NCBI RefSeq assembly: GCF_024380015.1
Contig: NZ_CP101508.1
Location: 2,356,902 to 2,420,901 of the forward strand
Origin: Photobacterium atrarenae
Lineage (GTDB): Bacteria > Pseudomonadota > Gammaproteobacteria > Enterobacterales > Vibrionaceae
Reading direction: 5' to 3'
DNA length: 64,000 nt
Below the pieces are notes generated by a model. It was given only the letters and a program-made list of their open reading frames with translations. It did not search any database and was not told where the DNA came from. Made by a program: the position numbers and the translations under genes. Positions within the stretch are counted from its first letter, which is position 1; the number at the start of each line of letters is the position of its first letter. Shown here in pieces: positions 1-12,369 of this stretch.

Positions 1-392
1 TTCATGCCGGCTTTTTTCGCCGCCGACAGTTTAACATGGTCGATCACTTCATCCACCAGCAGCTGGCCTTCCCGGTCCGGGTCTCCGGCATGGACCACTT
101 CACTGGCTTGCTTCACCAGCTTACGCACCACGCTGAGCTGCTGTCGGGCCGATTTCCTCGGCGTCAGCTGCCATTGCTGCGGCAGAATCGGCAAATCCGC
201 CAGATTCCATTTCTTGTATTTTTCGTCGTAGGCATCCGGCTCGACCTGTTCCAGGAGATGACCAATACACCAGGTCACGATGTCACCATTGCCGACTTCG
301 ATATATCCGTTATTGTTTTTATGCGGGCGTGGTAATACCGCCGCAATGGCGCGGCCAAGGCTTGGTTTTTCAGCAATATAAAGGCGAGTCAT
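1..392 (-). CDS. topB: DNA topoisomerase III, N-terminal part (cut by window edge)
   Basis: Type IA topoisomerase that passes single strands and decatenates replication intermediates. The reverse strand starts with ATG at 392 and stays open to the window edge, giving about 130 residues. The start [20 protein letters not shown] is the Toprim opening of TopB, and the later [15 protein letters not shown] stretch holds the acidic DxD-type metal-binding residues of that domain. The active-site tyrosine domain lies outside the window. The neighbouring ydjA-like nitroreductase fits, since these genes lie close together in enterobacteria and vibrios. Identification is firm from the Toprim motifs; only the truncation limits it. 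Confidence 0.92.
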   Translation of the reverse strand, partial: MTRLYIAEKPSLGRAIAAVLPRPHKNNNGYIEVGNGDIVTWCIGHLLEQVEPDAYDEKYKKWNLADLPILPQQWQLTPRKSARQQLSVVRKLVKQASEVVHAGDPDREGQLLVDEVIDHVKLSAAKKAGM

Positions 393-556
393 GGAAATAG
401 TCGGTTGATTTGCTCTGACCTGAACTATAGAGAAAACCGGATTTCATCACAAGAAAACACTGGATATAAACACAGATATCCGTACCGACAAAGAAAAGGG
501 GAAACAGCCTGAAACTGCTTCCCCTGATACTGTCGCCGGATGACTGATTATTTCGC

Positions 557-1105
557 TTACAGGTACTCAACGAAGTCATTCAGTTCACGATCGGCCACCT
601 TGGCTTCCCGACACCCCGGTGTGCCGATATAGAGGAACCCGACGATCATGTCATCGCCGCTTACGCCCAGCGCTTCGCGAACCACTGGATGATACGCCCA
701 TTTACCGGTGCGCCAGAAACCAGAGAACCCCTGCGCAACCGCCGCCATCTGCATCGCCTGCGCCGCACAACCGGCAGACAGGTGCTGCTCAATCACTGGC
801 ACTTTGTCATGCTCAGTTACCTTGGCAACCACAGTGATCACCATCGGTGCCCGGAACGGGGCTTTGCTGGCTTTTTCAATGACCGCAGCTTCCGCGCCAT
901 CCGCTTTCGCCGCCTCAACCAGAATATCGGCCAGCTTTTGCAGCCCTTCCCCTTGCGAGACAATAAAACGCCAGGGAGTCAGCGCCGCATGATCCGGCGC
1001 ACGCAAACCAGCGCGGAAAATGTTATCCAGCGCTTCACCCTGCGGGGCCGGCTCCATCAGCTTAGGCAATGAGCGACGGTTTAACAGTAACGAGAGAGCA
1101 TCCAT
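557..1105 (-). CDS. ydjA: YdjA-type NAD(P)H nitroreductase
   Basis: Small FMN-dependent oxidoreductase of the nitroreductase superfamily; the physiological substrate is unknown. The 182 residues match the length of E. coli YdjA (183) and open with MDALSLLLNRRSLPKL, in which the NRRS segment is the FMN-phosphate contact of the family. The stretch APDHAALTPWRFIV around residues 37-50 is the typical second FMN contact, and a glycine-rich G-x-x-x-G segment follows near the C-terminus. Such enzymes are cytosolic homodimers. It is read leftward towards topB with a 164-base gap. I see no obvious promoter motif in the 130 bases upstream. Confidence 0.88.
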   Translation of the reverse strand: MDALSLLLNRRSLPKLMEPAPQGEALDNIFRAGLRAPDHAALTPWRFIVSQGEGLQKLADILVEAAKADGAEAAVIEKASKAPFRAPMVITVVAKVTEHDKVPVIEQHLSAGCAAQAMQMAAVAQGFSGFWRTGKWAYHPVVREALGVSGDDMIVGFLYIGTPGCREAKVADRELNDFVEYL

Positions 1106-1181
1106 AACAATACCTTGTGAAAAATATCTTGATGAAAATAGTTATTGTTCTAACAGTACCATAAAACCGTGCCGAGAAAAC

Positions 1182-1211
1182 CACAGGGGCGCCAAGATCG
1201 GCGCCCCTGTG
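1182..1211 (-). terminator. Probable terminator behind fadH
   Basis: A perfect 12-base inverted repeat, CACAGGGGCGCC, with a 6-base loop lies 23 bases after the fadH stop codon. On the minus strand it is followed by GGTTTTC, a modest T tract, so it most likely ends the fadH transcript. It also separates fadH from ydjA. Confidence 0.65.
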
Positions 1212-1234
1212 TTTCCCAACGATTGCTTTGTTCG

Positions 1235-3308
<2,074 letters not shown>

Positions 3309-3499
3309 ACACTTGTTTTACAAATTTCCAACAAATCACATTTTCGACATTATTCCATCTCATGTATTCGCTTTCTTTTCCGCTCGGGTCGCTCTGTATT
3401 TATACTTTCATAGAGAGGCTTACTCAGGGATTAATACTGTAATTCCTTGTTTACTAAGTTAGGATAGACAGATCATCGTTTGCATCATCAGGAATCTTC

Positions 3500-5353
3500 A
3501 TGAAAGTGATATTCAAAGGAATCGGAAAGCTGTTCAGGGCTCTGTGGCGCCTGCTCAGTTTTACCCGCCAGTTGATCCTTAACCTGCTGTTTTTAGCCGT
3601 TATCGGCATGCTGTTCTTTGCCTTCTATCCCGGTGAAGAAAAACCGGCCCTGCCAGAAAAAGCAGCCCTGGTCCTGGACCTCGCCGGACCGATCGTCGAA
3701 CATCGTGCCCACTCCAGCCCGATTGACGAGCTGGCCGGCAGTGCACTGGGCCAGCCGCCAGTCCAGGAAAACGTACTGTTTGATATCGTCGACAGCATTC
3801 GCGCCGCATCAACCGACAACCAGATCACCGGCTTGGTCCTGAACCTTCAGGACATGGCGGAAACCAACCTGACCAAGCTGCGCTATATCGCCAAAGCGAT
3901 CCAGGAATTCAAGCAGGCAGGAAAACCGGTGTATGCCGTTGGCGACAGCTACAAGCAGAGCCAGTACTACCTGTCGAGTTATGCCGATAAGGTGTTCATG
4001 TCGCCCGATGGTACCGTGCTACTCACCGGGTACGGCAGCTATTCGCTCTATTACAAAAGCTTACTGGAAAAACTGGACGTCACTACCCATGTCTTCCGGG
4101 TCGGCACCTACAAGTCTTTTGTCGAACCTTACACCCGCGACAGCATGTCCGATGAAGCCCGAGAGGCGAATACCGCCTGGCTCAACCAGCTCTGGGAAGC
4201 CTATACCCAGGATGTGGCCAACAACCGCAACCTGGAGCCGGGCATACTGACACCGGAGCTGGACAGCCTGATCGCGCGTCTGGAAGCCGTTGGCGGTGAC
4301 TTTGCCAAACTGAGCCTGGAAATGGGACTGGTCGATGAACTGGTCAACCGTCCGGTGCTGAACCAGAAGCTAATCGAGCAGTTCGGCAAAGATGATGACG
4401 ACAACTTCAACCAGGTCAGCTATTACGACTATTTGGCTACCGTCGACAGTCGTGAACTACCGAGCAAAAACAAAGTAGCCGTGGTTGTGGCCAGCGGCGC
4501 CATTGTCGATGGCCAGCAGCACCAGGGCACCGTGGGCGGCGACTCAACCGCCGCGCTGCTGCGTGAAGCACGTCTGGATGACGAGATTAAAGCCGTGATC
4601 CTGCGCGTGGACAGCCCGGGCGGCAGCGCCTTTGCCTCGGAAGTGATCCGCAGTGAAGTCGATGCACTGAAACTGGCCGGCAAACCGGTGGTGGTTTCAA
4701 TGTCGAGCCTGGCTGCCTCCGGCGGTTACTGGATCTCCTCCAGTGCCAGCAAGATCCTGGCTCAGCCAACCACTATCACCGGCTCGATCGGGATTTTTGC
4801 CATTCTGACCACCTTTGAAGATGGTCTGAAAAACATGGGGATCTACAGTGACGGGGTTGGCACCACCCCATTCTCCGGGGTTGGGATCACCCGCGAGCTA
4901 CCGGAAGAAGTTGCCAAGATTTTCCAACTGGGGATTGAGCACGGTTATCAGCGCTTTATCGGTCTGGTGAGTAAATACCGTGATATGTCGCTGGCCGAGG
5001 CCGACCACATCGCTCAGGGCCGGGTCTGGACCGGTCAGGACGCGCTGAACCTGGGTCTGGTCGATCAGCTCGGGGACTTTGACGACGCTGTGCTGACTGC
5101 CGCAGAGCTGGCCGAACTCGACAGCTACGAGCTGCGCTGGATGGAAGAGCCGCTGAGCCCGGCCGAGCAGTTACTGAAGGAGTTCACCTCGGAAGCGCAA
5201 GCCCTGATTGCCCAGGCCGTTCTCGGTCAGTTACCGGCGGCGCTGCAACCAGTCACCCGCCAGGTAACGGCAGATTTCACCGCCCTGAACAACTTTAACG
5301 ACCCGAAAGGCCACTACGCCTTCTGTCTCAACTGCACAACTATCCAAGAGTGA
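3500..5353 (+). CDS. sppA: Signal peptide peptidase SppA, 67 kDa type
   Basis: Inner-membrane serine protease that degrades cleaved signal peptides. The 617 residues match the 618 of E. coli SppA and contain the two tandem peptidase-S49 halves. A single membrane segment lies at about residues 23-43 (LILNLLFLAVIGMLFFAFY). The SppA Ser-Lys dyad is recognisable: the lysine in VGTYKSFVEPY in the N-terminal half and the serine in LAASGGYW in the C-terminal half. AGGA sits 6 bases before the ATG. A strong terminator follows directly, so it appears monocistronic and separate from ansA. Confidence 0.95.
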   Translation: MKVIFKGIGKLFRALWRLLSFTRQLILNLLFLAVIGMLFFAFYPGEEKPALPEKAALVLDLAGPIVEHRAHSSPIDELAGSALGQPPVQENVLFDIVDSIRAASTDNQITGLVLNLQDMAETNLTKLRYIAKAIQEFKQAGKPVYAVGDSYKQSQYYLSSYADKVFMSPDGTVLLTGYGSYSLYYKSLLEKLDVTTHVFRVGTYKSFVEPYTRDSMSDEAREANTAWLNQLWEAYTQDVANNRNLEPGILTPELDSLIARLEAVGGDFAKLSLEMGLVDELVNRPVLNQKLIEQFGKDDDDNFNQVSYYDYLATVDSRELPSKNKVAVVVASGAIVDGQQHQGTVGGDSTAALLREARLDDEIKAVILRVDSPGGSAFASEVIRSEVDALKLAGKPVVVSMSSLAASGGYWISSSASKILAQPTTITGSIGIFAILTTFEDGLKNMGIYSDGVGTTPFSGVGITRELPEEVAKIFQLGIEHGYQRFIGLVSKYRDMSLAEADHIAQGRVWTGQDALNLGLVDQLGDFDDAVLTAAELAELDSYELRWMEEPLSPAEQLLKEFTSEAQALIAQAVLGQLPAALQPVTRQVTADFTALNNFNDPKGHYAFCLNCTTIQE

Positions 5354-5358
5354 GCGAA

Positions 5359-5382
5359 GCCCGGCACAAGCCGGGCTTTTTT
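5359..5382 (+). terminator. Rho-independent terminator of sppA
   Basis: GCCCGGC, loop ACAA, GCCGGGC, then six T residues, beginning 6 bases after the sppA stop. Confidence 0.9.
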
Positions 5383-5387
5383 CTTTA

Positions 5388-5414
5388 TGTTCAACACGTA
5401 TAACCGTATATAAT
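5388..5414 (+). promoter_or_regulatory. Candidate ansA promoter
   Basis: A perfect -10 hexamer TATAAT lies at 5409-5414, 35 bases before the ansA ATG and just after the sppA terminator. The -35 is poor (TGTTCA-like at about 5388), so only the -10 is persuasive. Confidence 0.35.
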
Positions 5415-5448
5415 GCGGCCACCAATACGCTATGTCTGTACCTGAATT

Positions 5449-6459
5449 ATGGAAAGAAAACACATTTACATTGCTTACACCGGCGGCACTATCGGTATGC
5501 AAAAGTCTGATCACGGCTATATCCCAGTCGCAGGCTTTATGCAAAAGCAACTGGAAAGCATGCCAGAGTTTCAACGTCCGGAAATGCCGAAGTTTACCAT
5601 CCACGAGTATGCGCCTCTGATTGACTCGTCGGATATGTCGCCAGCGGATTGGCAGCGCATCGCCGACGATATCAAAGCAAACTACAGCCAGTACGACGGT
5701 TTCGTCATTCTTCATGGTACGGACACCATGGCGTATACCGCATCGGCCCTGTCGTTCATGTTTGAGAACCTGGACAAACCGGTGATCGTGACCGGCTCGC
5801 AGATCCCGCTGGCCGAGCTACGCTCTGACGGCCAGAGTAATCTGCTCAATGCCCTGCATGTGGCCGCCAACTACCCGATCAACGAAGTCACCGTGTTCTT
5901 CAACAACCAGCTGATCCGCGGCAACCGCAGCACCAAGGCCCACGCCGACGGTTTCGGGGCGTTTATCTCGCCAAACCTGCCGCCGCTACTCGAAGCGGGG
6001 ATAAACATTCAGCTCAACAATGTTGAACTGAACAAAAAGCCGGAAGGGGCGTTTAAGGTCCACAACATCACGCCACAACCGATTGGCGTAATTACCATGT
6101 ACCCGGGGATTTCACCGGAAGTGATCCGCAACACCCTGCGCCAGCCGGTGAATGCGATGATCCTGCTGACCTTCGGCGTCGGCAACGCGCCGCAGAACCC
6201 GGAGCTCCTGGCCCAGTTGAAAGAAGCCAGCGACCGGGGCGTCATTGTGATCAACCTGACCCAGTGCCTGTCTGGTAAAGTCAACATGGGCGGTTATGCG
6301 ACCGGCTGTGCCCTGGCCGATGCCGGCGTACTCAGCGGGTACGACATGACGCCGGAAGCGGCATTAGCCAAACTTCACTTCCTGCTGAGTCAGGATCTGC
6401 CCGTTGACACGGTTCGCAGCCTGATGCAGCAGGATCTGCGCGGCGAGCTGACGCACTAA
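5449..6459 (+). CDS. ansA: Type I (cytoplasmic) L-asparaginase
   Basis: Hydrolyses L-asparagine to aspartate and ammonia. The 336 residues have no signal peptide, which with the length points to cytoplasmic AnsA rather than periplasmic AnsB. Both asparaginase signatures are visible: YTGGTIGMQKS at about residues 8-18 with the nucleophilic threonine, and VILHGTDTMAYTASAL near residues 86-101 with the second catalytic threonine and aspartate. The gene starts about 95 bases after sppA and has its own candidate -10 element. A bidirectional terminator separates it from the convergent dbpA gene. Confidence 0.94.
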   Translation: MERKHIYIAYTGGTIGMQKSDHGYIPVAGFMQKQLESMPEFQRPEMPKFTIHEYAPLIDSSDMSPADWQRIADDIKANYSQYDGFVILHGTDTMAYTASALSFMFENLDKPVIVTGSQIPLAELRSDGQSNLLNALHVAANYPINEVTVFFNNQLIRGNRSTKAHADGFGAFISPNLPPLLEAGINIQLNNVELNKKPEGAFKVHNITPQPIGVITMYPGISPEVIRNTLRQPVNAMILLTFGVGNAPQNPELLAQLKEASDRGVIVINLTQCLSGKVNMGGYATGCALADAGVLSGYDMTPEAALAKLHFLLSQDLPVDTVRSLMQQDLRGELTH

Positions 6460-6495
6460 GCCTTCGCATACACAGGCTGTCCAATCAACGCCCAG

Positions 6496-6529
6496 AAAAA
6501 AGCAGCGAGAGCCATCCCGCTGCTTTTTT
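6496..6529. terminator. Bidirectional terminator between ansA and dbpA
   Basis: AAAAAAGCAGCG and CGCTGCTTTTTT form a 12-base inverted repeat with a 10-base loop. A run of A upstream and T downstream makes it functional for both convergent genes. Confidence 0.88.
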
Positions 6530-6579
6530 TGTCGCTGTTCCGCTACTGTCCCGGCGCTCCATTGCCCAGCACCAAAAAC

Positions 6580-7968
6580 TTAATCCCGGATTTGTCGTAC
6601 CCGGAATGAGCGCCCTTTCAGCTTGCCGTTTTCCAGCTTCTTCAGCGCGCGCCGGGCTGCGTCCCGCTGCACCGCAACATAAGCACAGTTGTCAAAGACA
6701 TTGATTTTGCCGACCTGACTTCCCGCAATCCCCTGCTCACCGGTTAATGCCCCCAGAATATCGCCCGGGCGAACTTTCTGCTTTTTGCCCCCCGCGATTT
6801 GCAGGGTGATCATTGCCGGACGCGATACCGGCTGCAGCAACAGATCAGCAGACGGAAGCAACTCACCTTCAATCGGCTGATCCAGGTAATCCTCCAGCAG
6901 CGCCATTTTATAGTGCTCCTTGTCACTGAACAGGGAACAGGCGATCCCTTTGCTACCCGCGCGACCGGTACGACCAATACGGTGAACATGCACTTCAACG
7001 TCACGAGCCAGGTGATAGTTAATCACCGCATCCAGGGCATCGATATCCAGCCCCCGTGCCGCCACGTCGGTCGCCACTAGCACCGAGGCACTTTTGTTGG
7101 CAAAACGAACCAGGGTCTGATCCCGCTCACGTTGCTCCAGATCGCCATGCAGCGCCAACGCACTGAAACCATAAGCGTTCAGTTCATCAGCCACGTCCTG
7201 CACTTCGCGCTTGGTATTACAGAACACCACCGCCGATTCCGGCTGATGTCGAGCCAGAAGCAGCCTGAGCGCCATCATCCGCTCGTCATTGCTGTCGACC
7301 TTGAAAAAGTGCTGGCGAATACTGTGCTGATCGTGGGTCGAAGCCACTTTCACCGTCACCGGCTGGTCGAGGATCCGGCCGGCAATGGCCTGGATCTGCG
7401 CCGGGTACGTCGCACTGAACAGCAAAGTCTGACGCTGCTTGGGGGCAGCCTCAATAATGGCATCCAGAGTATCCTGAAATCCCATTTCCAGCATCCGGTC
7501 GGCTTCATCCAGCACCAGCAGATTAAGATCATCAAGGTTGAGATATCCTTTGCGCACATGCTCTTCCACTCGGCCCGGAGTCCCGACAATAATATGGGCA
7601 CCGTGCTCCAGCGAGCCAATCTGCGGACCAAACGGCATCCCGCCACACAGGGTCAGTACCTTGATGTTATGGATCGCCCGCGCCAGCCGGCGGATCTCTT
7701 TGGCAACCTGATCGGCCAGCTCGCGCGTCGGGCAGAGCACCAGCGACTGAACCCGAAACCGCTTCACATTGAGATGATCAAGCAGTCCCAGGCCGAAGGC
7801 GGCTGTTTTACCAGAGCCGGTTTTCCCCTGGGCGATCACATCCTTGCCCGCCAGGATATGCGGCAGACTCTGCGCCTGGATCGGCGTCATGGTGTCATAC
7901 CCCAGGGAAGCAAGGTTTTGAATCAGATCCGGTTTCAGATCCAAGGTGGAAAAAGCACGCTGGCTCAC
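6580..7968 (-). CDS. dbpA: ATP-dependent RNA helicase DbpA
   Basis: DEAD-box helicase that acts in large-subunit assembly and is stimulated by hairpin 92 of 23S rRNA. The 462 residues include the Q-motif region, Walker A (AQGKTGSGKTAA, near residue 50), the DEAD box (LVLDEADRML), SAT (LLFSATYPA) and the motif VI arginines (HVHRIGRTGRAG). After about residue 390 comes the DbpA-specific RNA-recognition domain (about 75 residues, with KVRPGDILGALTGEQG), which separates it from SrmB or RhlE. E. coli DbpA is 457 residues. The gene is divergent from the GST gene across a 255-base gap in which I see no clear motif. Confidence 0.95.
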   Translation of the reverse strand: MSQRAFSTLDLKPDLIQNLASLGYDTMTPIQAQSLPHILAGKDVIAQGKTGSGKTAAFGLGLLDHLNVKRFRVQSLVLCPTRELADQVAKEIRRLARAIHNIKVLTLCGGMPFGPQIGSLEHGAHIIVGTPGRVEEHVRKGYLNLDDLNLLVLDEADRMLEMGFQDTLDAIIEAAPKQRQTLLFSATYPAQIQAIAGRILDQPVTVKVASTHDQHSIRQHFFKVDSNDERMMALRLLLARHQPESAVVFCNTKREVQDVADELNAYGFSALALHGDLEQRERDQTLVRFANKSASVLVATDVAARGLDIDALDAVINYHLARDVEVHVHRIGRTGRAGSKGIACSLFSDKEHYKMALLEDYLDQPIEGELLPSADLLLQPVSRPAMITLQIAGGKKQKVRPGDILGALTGEQGIAGSQVGKINVFDNCAYVAVQRDAARRALKKLENGKLKGRSFRVRQIRD

Positions 7969-8223
7969 AGGCAGTATCCTCTATGGCGCCGCTCTTAAAG
8001 CGGTAAACAAACATTGCGTCATCAAACACAAATGGAAGGGCAGCGACACTACCAGCCTTTGGTGAAAAAAGATACTCCTTCGAGCTCTGAACAGCCGTGT
8101 TGAGCCGACTGGGCACGCGCTCATACGTACAACAGGCAAAGCCGCACGAAAACCGCAGCGCCCATATTTGCCATTGCCAACTACACTTTCACTATTCATA
8201 ACGACAACAGGCGCGCAATCTTT

Positions 8224-8895
8224 ATGATTCTTCACGGCTCTTCCATTTCTCCCTTTGTCCGCAAAATTATGCTCGCGCTCGCCTATAAAGGACTCCCTTA
8301 TGAGCTCCAACCCCTAAACCCGTATATGGAAAAAGAGCTGGCTCTCAAGCGCCACCCACTCGGAAAAGTCCCGGTGTTGGAGCACGACGGGAATGCCGTG
8401 ATCGACTCAACCGTGATTGCACATTACCTGGATGACATCTGCCCGGTGCCGCCGCTCTACCCCGGCTCTGCCGAAGCCCGGGCAAAAATCCGCTGGCTGG
8501 AAGAATATGCCGATACCCGGCTGACCTCACTGATCGGCGGCGTACTCTTTTACCAAAAAATCATGCGGGGCAAGATGCTGAATAAGGAAATAGATGAAGA
8601 AGCCATCGCGCAATGTCTGACTAATCACCTGCCGCAGGCGCTGCGCTATCTAGAAGAGCAACTGCCCGAATCCGGCTACGTCACGCCGCAGCTTTCTATA
8701 GCGGAGCTCAGTTTATGGAGTGTTTGTCGCAGTGGTTGGATGGCGGGGCTGAGGCTGCCCCAGTACCCGCGATTGCAGGCGTATCTGGCGGCCATTGAAC
8801 AAGAGCCATGGGTGGCAAATTTGATGAGCGAGGAAGACCATGAGCTGAGCAGCTTTTACTGTGAGCCCATGATCTATCACAATCACCTCAGCTGA
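8224..8895 (+). CDS. Glutathione S-transferase family protein
   Basis: The 223 residues open with a thioredoxin-like GST N-domain: LHGSSISPFVRKIMLAL holds the serine expected at the glutathione thiol site, and KVPVLEHDGNAVIDST is the cis-Pro and glutathione-binding segment. An all-helical C-domain follows from about residue 85. The substrate cannot be told from sequence; the serine type suggests a detoxification or isomerase-like enzyme of the bacterial GST group. Cytosolic, no signal peptide. It ends at 8895, directly abutting the convergent yeaC gene, leaving no room for a shared terminator. Confidence 0.85.
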   Translation: MILHGSSISPFVRKIMLALAYKGLPYELQPLNPYMEKELALKRHPLGKVPVLEHDGNAVIDSTVIAHYLDDICPVPPLYPGSAEARAKIRWLEEYADTRLTSLIGGVLFYQKIMRGKMLNKEIDEEAIAQCLTNHLPQALRYLEEQLPESGYVTPQLSIAELSLWSVCRSGWMAGLRLPQYPRLQAYLAAIEQEPWVANLMSEEDHELSSFYCEPMIYHNHLS

Positions 8896-9192
8896 TCAGA
8901 GCTGATCGTGGTCGAAGCGGGCAATATCGTCCGGAGCCGGTGGCTCTTCAACGCCAAAGTCACGCTTAAGCTCAGCTTTGGACTTAAACTTAATCTCACC
9001 GCCGGCTGCGACCGACATATGTTCGGCCTCGGTATTATAGCGGGATTGGTAAATCATCATCGCCTGCATGGCGGCGTCCCGCTGTGCAGGGGTAAGCAGG
9101 GTGCCGTCAGGCCATTTTCCAATTTCGACAGCGGTTGAAATTCGCTGGAAAACTTCCGGCGTCATTGCTTGGAGTAATTGTTCGAGTTCCAT
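8896..9192 (-). CDS. yeaC: DUF1315 family protein YeaC
   Basis: Small conserved protein of unknown function, 98 residues. It matches the YeaC pattern: an N-terminal helix, then ISTAVEIGKWPDGTLLTPAQ, then MMIYQSRYNTEAEHM, with a charged tail. In E. coli yeaC also sits beside msrB and gapA, and the same neighbours lie here at 10.4-12.1 kb. No membrane segment or cofactor motif is visible. The stop codon directly abuts the end of the GST gene on the other strand. The 299 bases upstream, shared with the divergent lipoprotein gene, show only a short palindrome ATTCGCGAAT near 9295 and no convincing promoter. Confidence 0.85.
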   Translation of the reverse strand: MELEQLLQAMTPEVFQRISTAVEIGKWPDGTLLTPAQRDAAMQAMMIYQSRYNTEAEHMSVAAGGEIKFKSKAELKRDFGVEEPPAPDDIARFDHDQL

Positions 9193-9491
9193 TTGCAGGC
9201 TTCCTGTCCAATGGCTAAAATGCCATCAGACTCTTGCTGATTCGAGAATAGAGGCAGGCAGTAATACCAATTTCGCCCCATGGCGCCAAATGACATTCGC
9301 GAATTTGCTTCTTCGATCACAGTGTAGACATCAATGCCGACTTGATTCGCACCTTAGGGACTCCCTGCAGGCAGGGTTAATCTGAGCCCGACTGTGGTCG
9401 CCTGGTAAAGAACACTGGACTTCCGTCACGATAAACCCGAACCGCATGCTCTGCACCGAGCAATATGGAACCCTGACACAGCCATTTATCT

Positions 9492-10319
9492 ATGATGATT
9501 AACCGAGCTTTGACAACAACGCACCGCCTCTTCCTTTCAGTCGCCTGCCTGACTTTACTGGGAGGATGCTTTGAGCGCCACCGCTCAACTGAAAGCCTGT
9601 GCCAGGATCACCCTGAAATTTGTGCCAACACCAACCTGAATGACGGCCAGTGCCGGCTCCAGCGGACCCAACTCATCTGGCAACGATATGATGTGCTGCA
9701 AAATCCAGCAGATGAAGAGAAATTTAAAGAACTGAAATTTACTTACGCGTATCAGAAGTGTCTGGAATATGCAGCCCGAATCGAACCGACCGAACTCAAA
9801 GAGCGTAAGTCACTACGCACCCGGGCCCTGATCCACAGCTATGAGGAAATTCGCCGGCTGTCTGAAGAACTGGCAGACTCTGCCGATCCCCAAATCATTT
9901 ATTATCGCTGGAGCCAGGGTGACAAACGCGCCCTGCGTCAGTTCCTGCAGCTGGAAGGAACGCCAGCACTCGAAACGCCGGAACTGCAACTGGCCCTTGC
10001 CACTTTCTATACCGAAGTGGATAAGGAGAAAACCATACAGTTACTCAAGCACGCCTTAGAGCTCTACACCGGCGAGCAGCCGATTCAACCAGAGATTATC
10101 CAGACCCTCGCCACTTTATCCCATCAGAACAAGTCCACTGATGACGCCTACCTATGGGCCAAAATCGGCACTGAACTCGGCGCTTCCGTCGCCAGCCAGG
10201 ATAAACTGAACAGCTTCTACCCGATGGCCAACGCGCATCGCCAACAACTGGATGAGAAAGCACTGAGGATCGCCAAATCAATCCGGCGCGGAGAATTCAG
10301 CGCCGACATGGTCCATTAA
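9492..10319 (+). CDS. Predicted lipoprotein, DUF2989-like
   Basis: A 275-residue exported lipoprotein. The first 30 residues form a lipoprotein signal peptide: a short basic start, a hydrophobic core (LFLSVACLTLL) and the lipobox LLGGC with the lipidated cysteine at about residue 27. The mature protein is helical and rich in charged residues, with a cluster of cysteines (SLCQDHPEICANTNL and later CRLQ and KCLEY). It resembles the Vibrionaceae DUF2989 lipoproteins usually found between yeaC and msrB or gapA. The end of the protein (ALATFYTEVDKEKTIQLLK onward) looks like helical repeats. Function unknown; a second ATG follows the first, so the start may be 3 bases later. Confidence 0.8.
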   Translation: MMINRALTTTHRLFLSVACLTLLGGCFERHRSTESLCQDHPEICANTNLNDGQCRLQRTQLIWQRYDVLQNPADEEKFKELKFTYAYQKCLEYAARIEPTELKERKSLRTRALIHSYEEIRRLSEELADSADPQIIYYRWSQGDKRALRQFLQLEGTPALETPELQLALATFYTEVDKEKTIQLLKHALELYTGEQPIQPEIIQTLATLSHQNKSTDDAYLWAKIGTELGASVASQDKLNSFYPMANAHRQQLDEKALRIAKSIRRGEFSADMVH

Positions 10320-10365
10320 CCGACCAGATACGACGCCGGAATGTTGAGCCAGAACTTACCGGCAC

Positions 10366-10764
10366 TTACCCGTCTGCAGCATCTCCGGTAAAGACGAGTG
10401 ACACCGAGTTAACACAATAACGCTCGCCTGTCGTTGGCGGCCCGTCCGGAAATACATGTCCCAGATGACTGTCGCAGTTGGCACAACGAATTTCGATCCG
10501 ATGCATGCCGTGGCTGTGGTCCTCCAGGTACCGGATTGCATCGGGTCGGATGGGCGCATCAAAACTCGGCCAGCCGCAGCCGGAATCAAATTTATTCTCT
10601 GAGCGGAACAAAGGCACCTGGCAACAGGTACAGTGATACAGTCCGGTTTCGCGGTTATGCAAAAGCGCTCCAGAAAACGGGGCCTCAGTGCCGCCCTCAC
10701 GACAAATATGATATTGCTCAGCAGTTAACTTTTCACGCCAATAAGTGTCTGATTTATCTGACAT
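10366..10764 (-). CDS. msrB: Peptide methionine-R-sulfoxide reductase
   Basis: Repairs the R epimer of oxidised methionine in proteins. The 132 residues carry two zinc CxxC motifs ([10 protein letters not shown] and [10 protein letters not shown]), the family core [14 protein letters not shown], the [15 protein letters not shown] segment and the catalytic cysteine in RYCVNSVSL. The length and a cytosolic N-terminus fit stand-alone MsrB. It is divergent from gapA across a 349-base gap, the same neighbourhood as in E. coli. Confidence 0.95.
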   Translation of the reverse strand: MSDKSDTYWREKLTAEQYHICREGGTEAPFSGALLHNRETGLYHCTCCQVPLFRSENKFDSGCGWPSFDAPIRPDAIRYLEDHSHGMHRIEIRCANCDSHLGHVFPDGPPTTGERYCVNSVSLVFTGDAADG

Positions 10765-12109
<1,345 letters not shown>

Positions 12110-12130
12110 TTCTTACTGAGATAGTGAATA

Positions 12131-12157
12131 AAAGGCAGCTGAGAAGCTGCCTTTTTT
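12131..12157 (+). terminator. Rho-independent terminator of gapA
   Basis: AAAGGCAGCT, loop GAGA, AGCTGCCTTT, followed by more T, starting 21 bases after the gapA stop. Confidence 0.93.
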
Positions 12158-12369
12158 GTATATCTCGTCAGCAACCAGATACGCCCGAGATTCAAAATAA
12201 TGCTCAACAAGTAAAATTGGACAACAGGATTAACAAATTTTTTTGAATTATTACTAATATTTTTTAATTAAAATTAAGTGTGCATTTTATTGGTACTGAC
12301 TTTCAAAATGTCTAGGAGCCAATCAAATGTAACCCATTTATCATGTGATACAGGTGAGGACGAATTTTG

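Noticed and set aside
9261..9310. TAATACCAATTTCG as a second copy of the MITE end
   Set aside because: Only the first few bases agree with the element end; no matching second end lies within several hundred bases.
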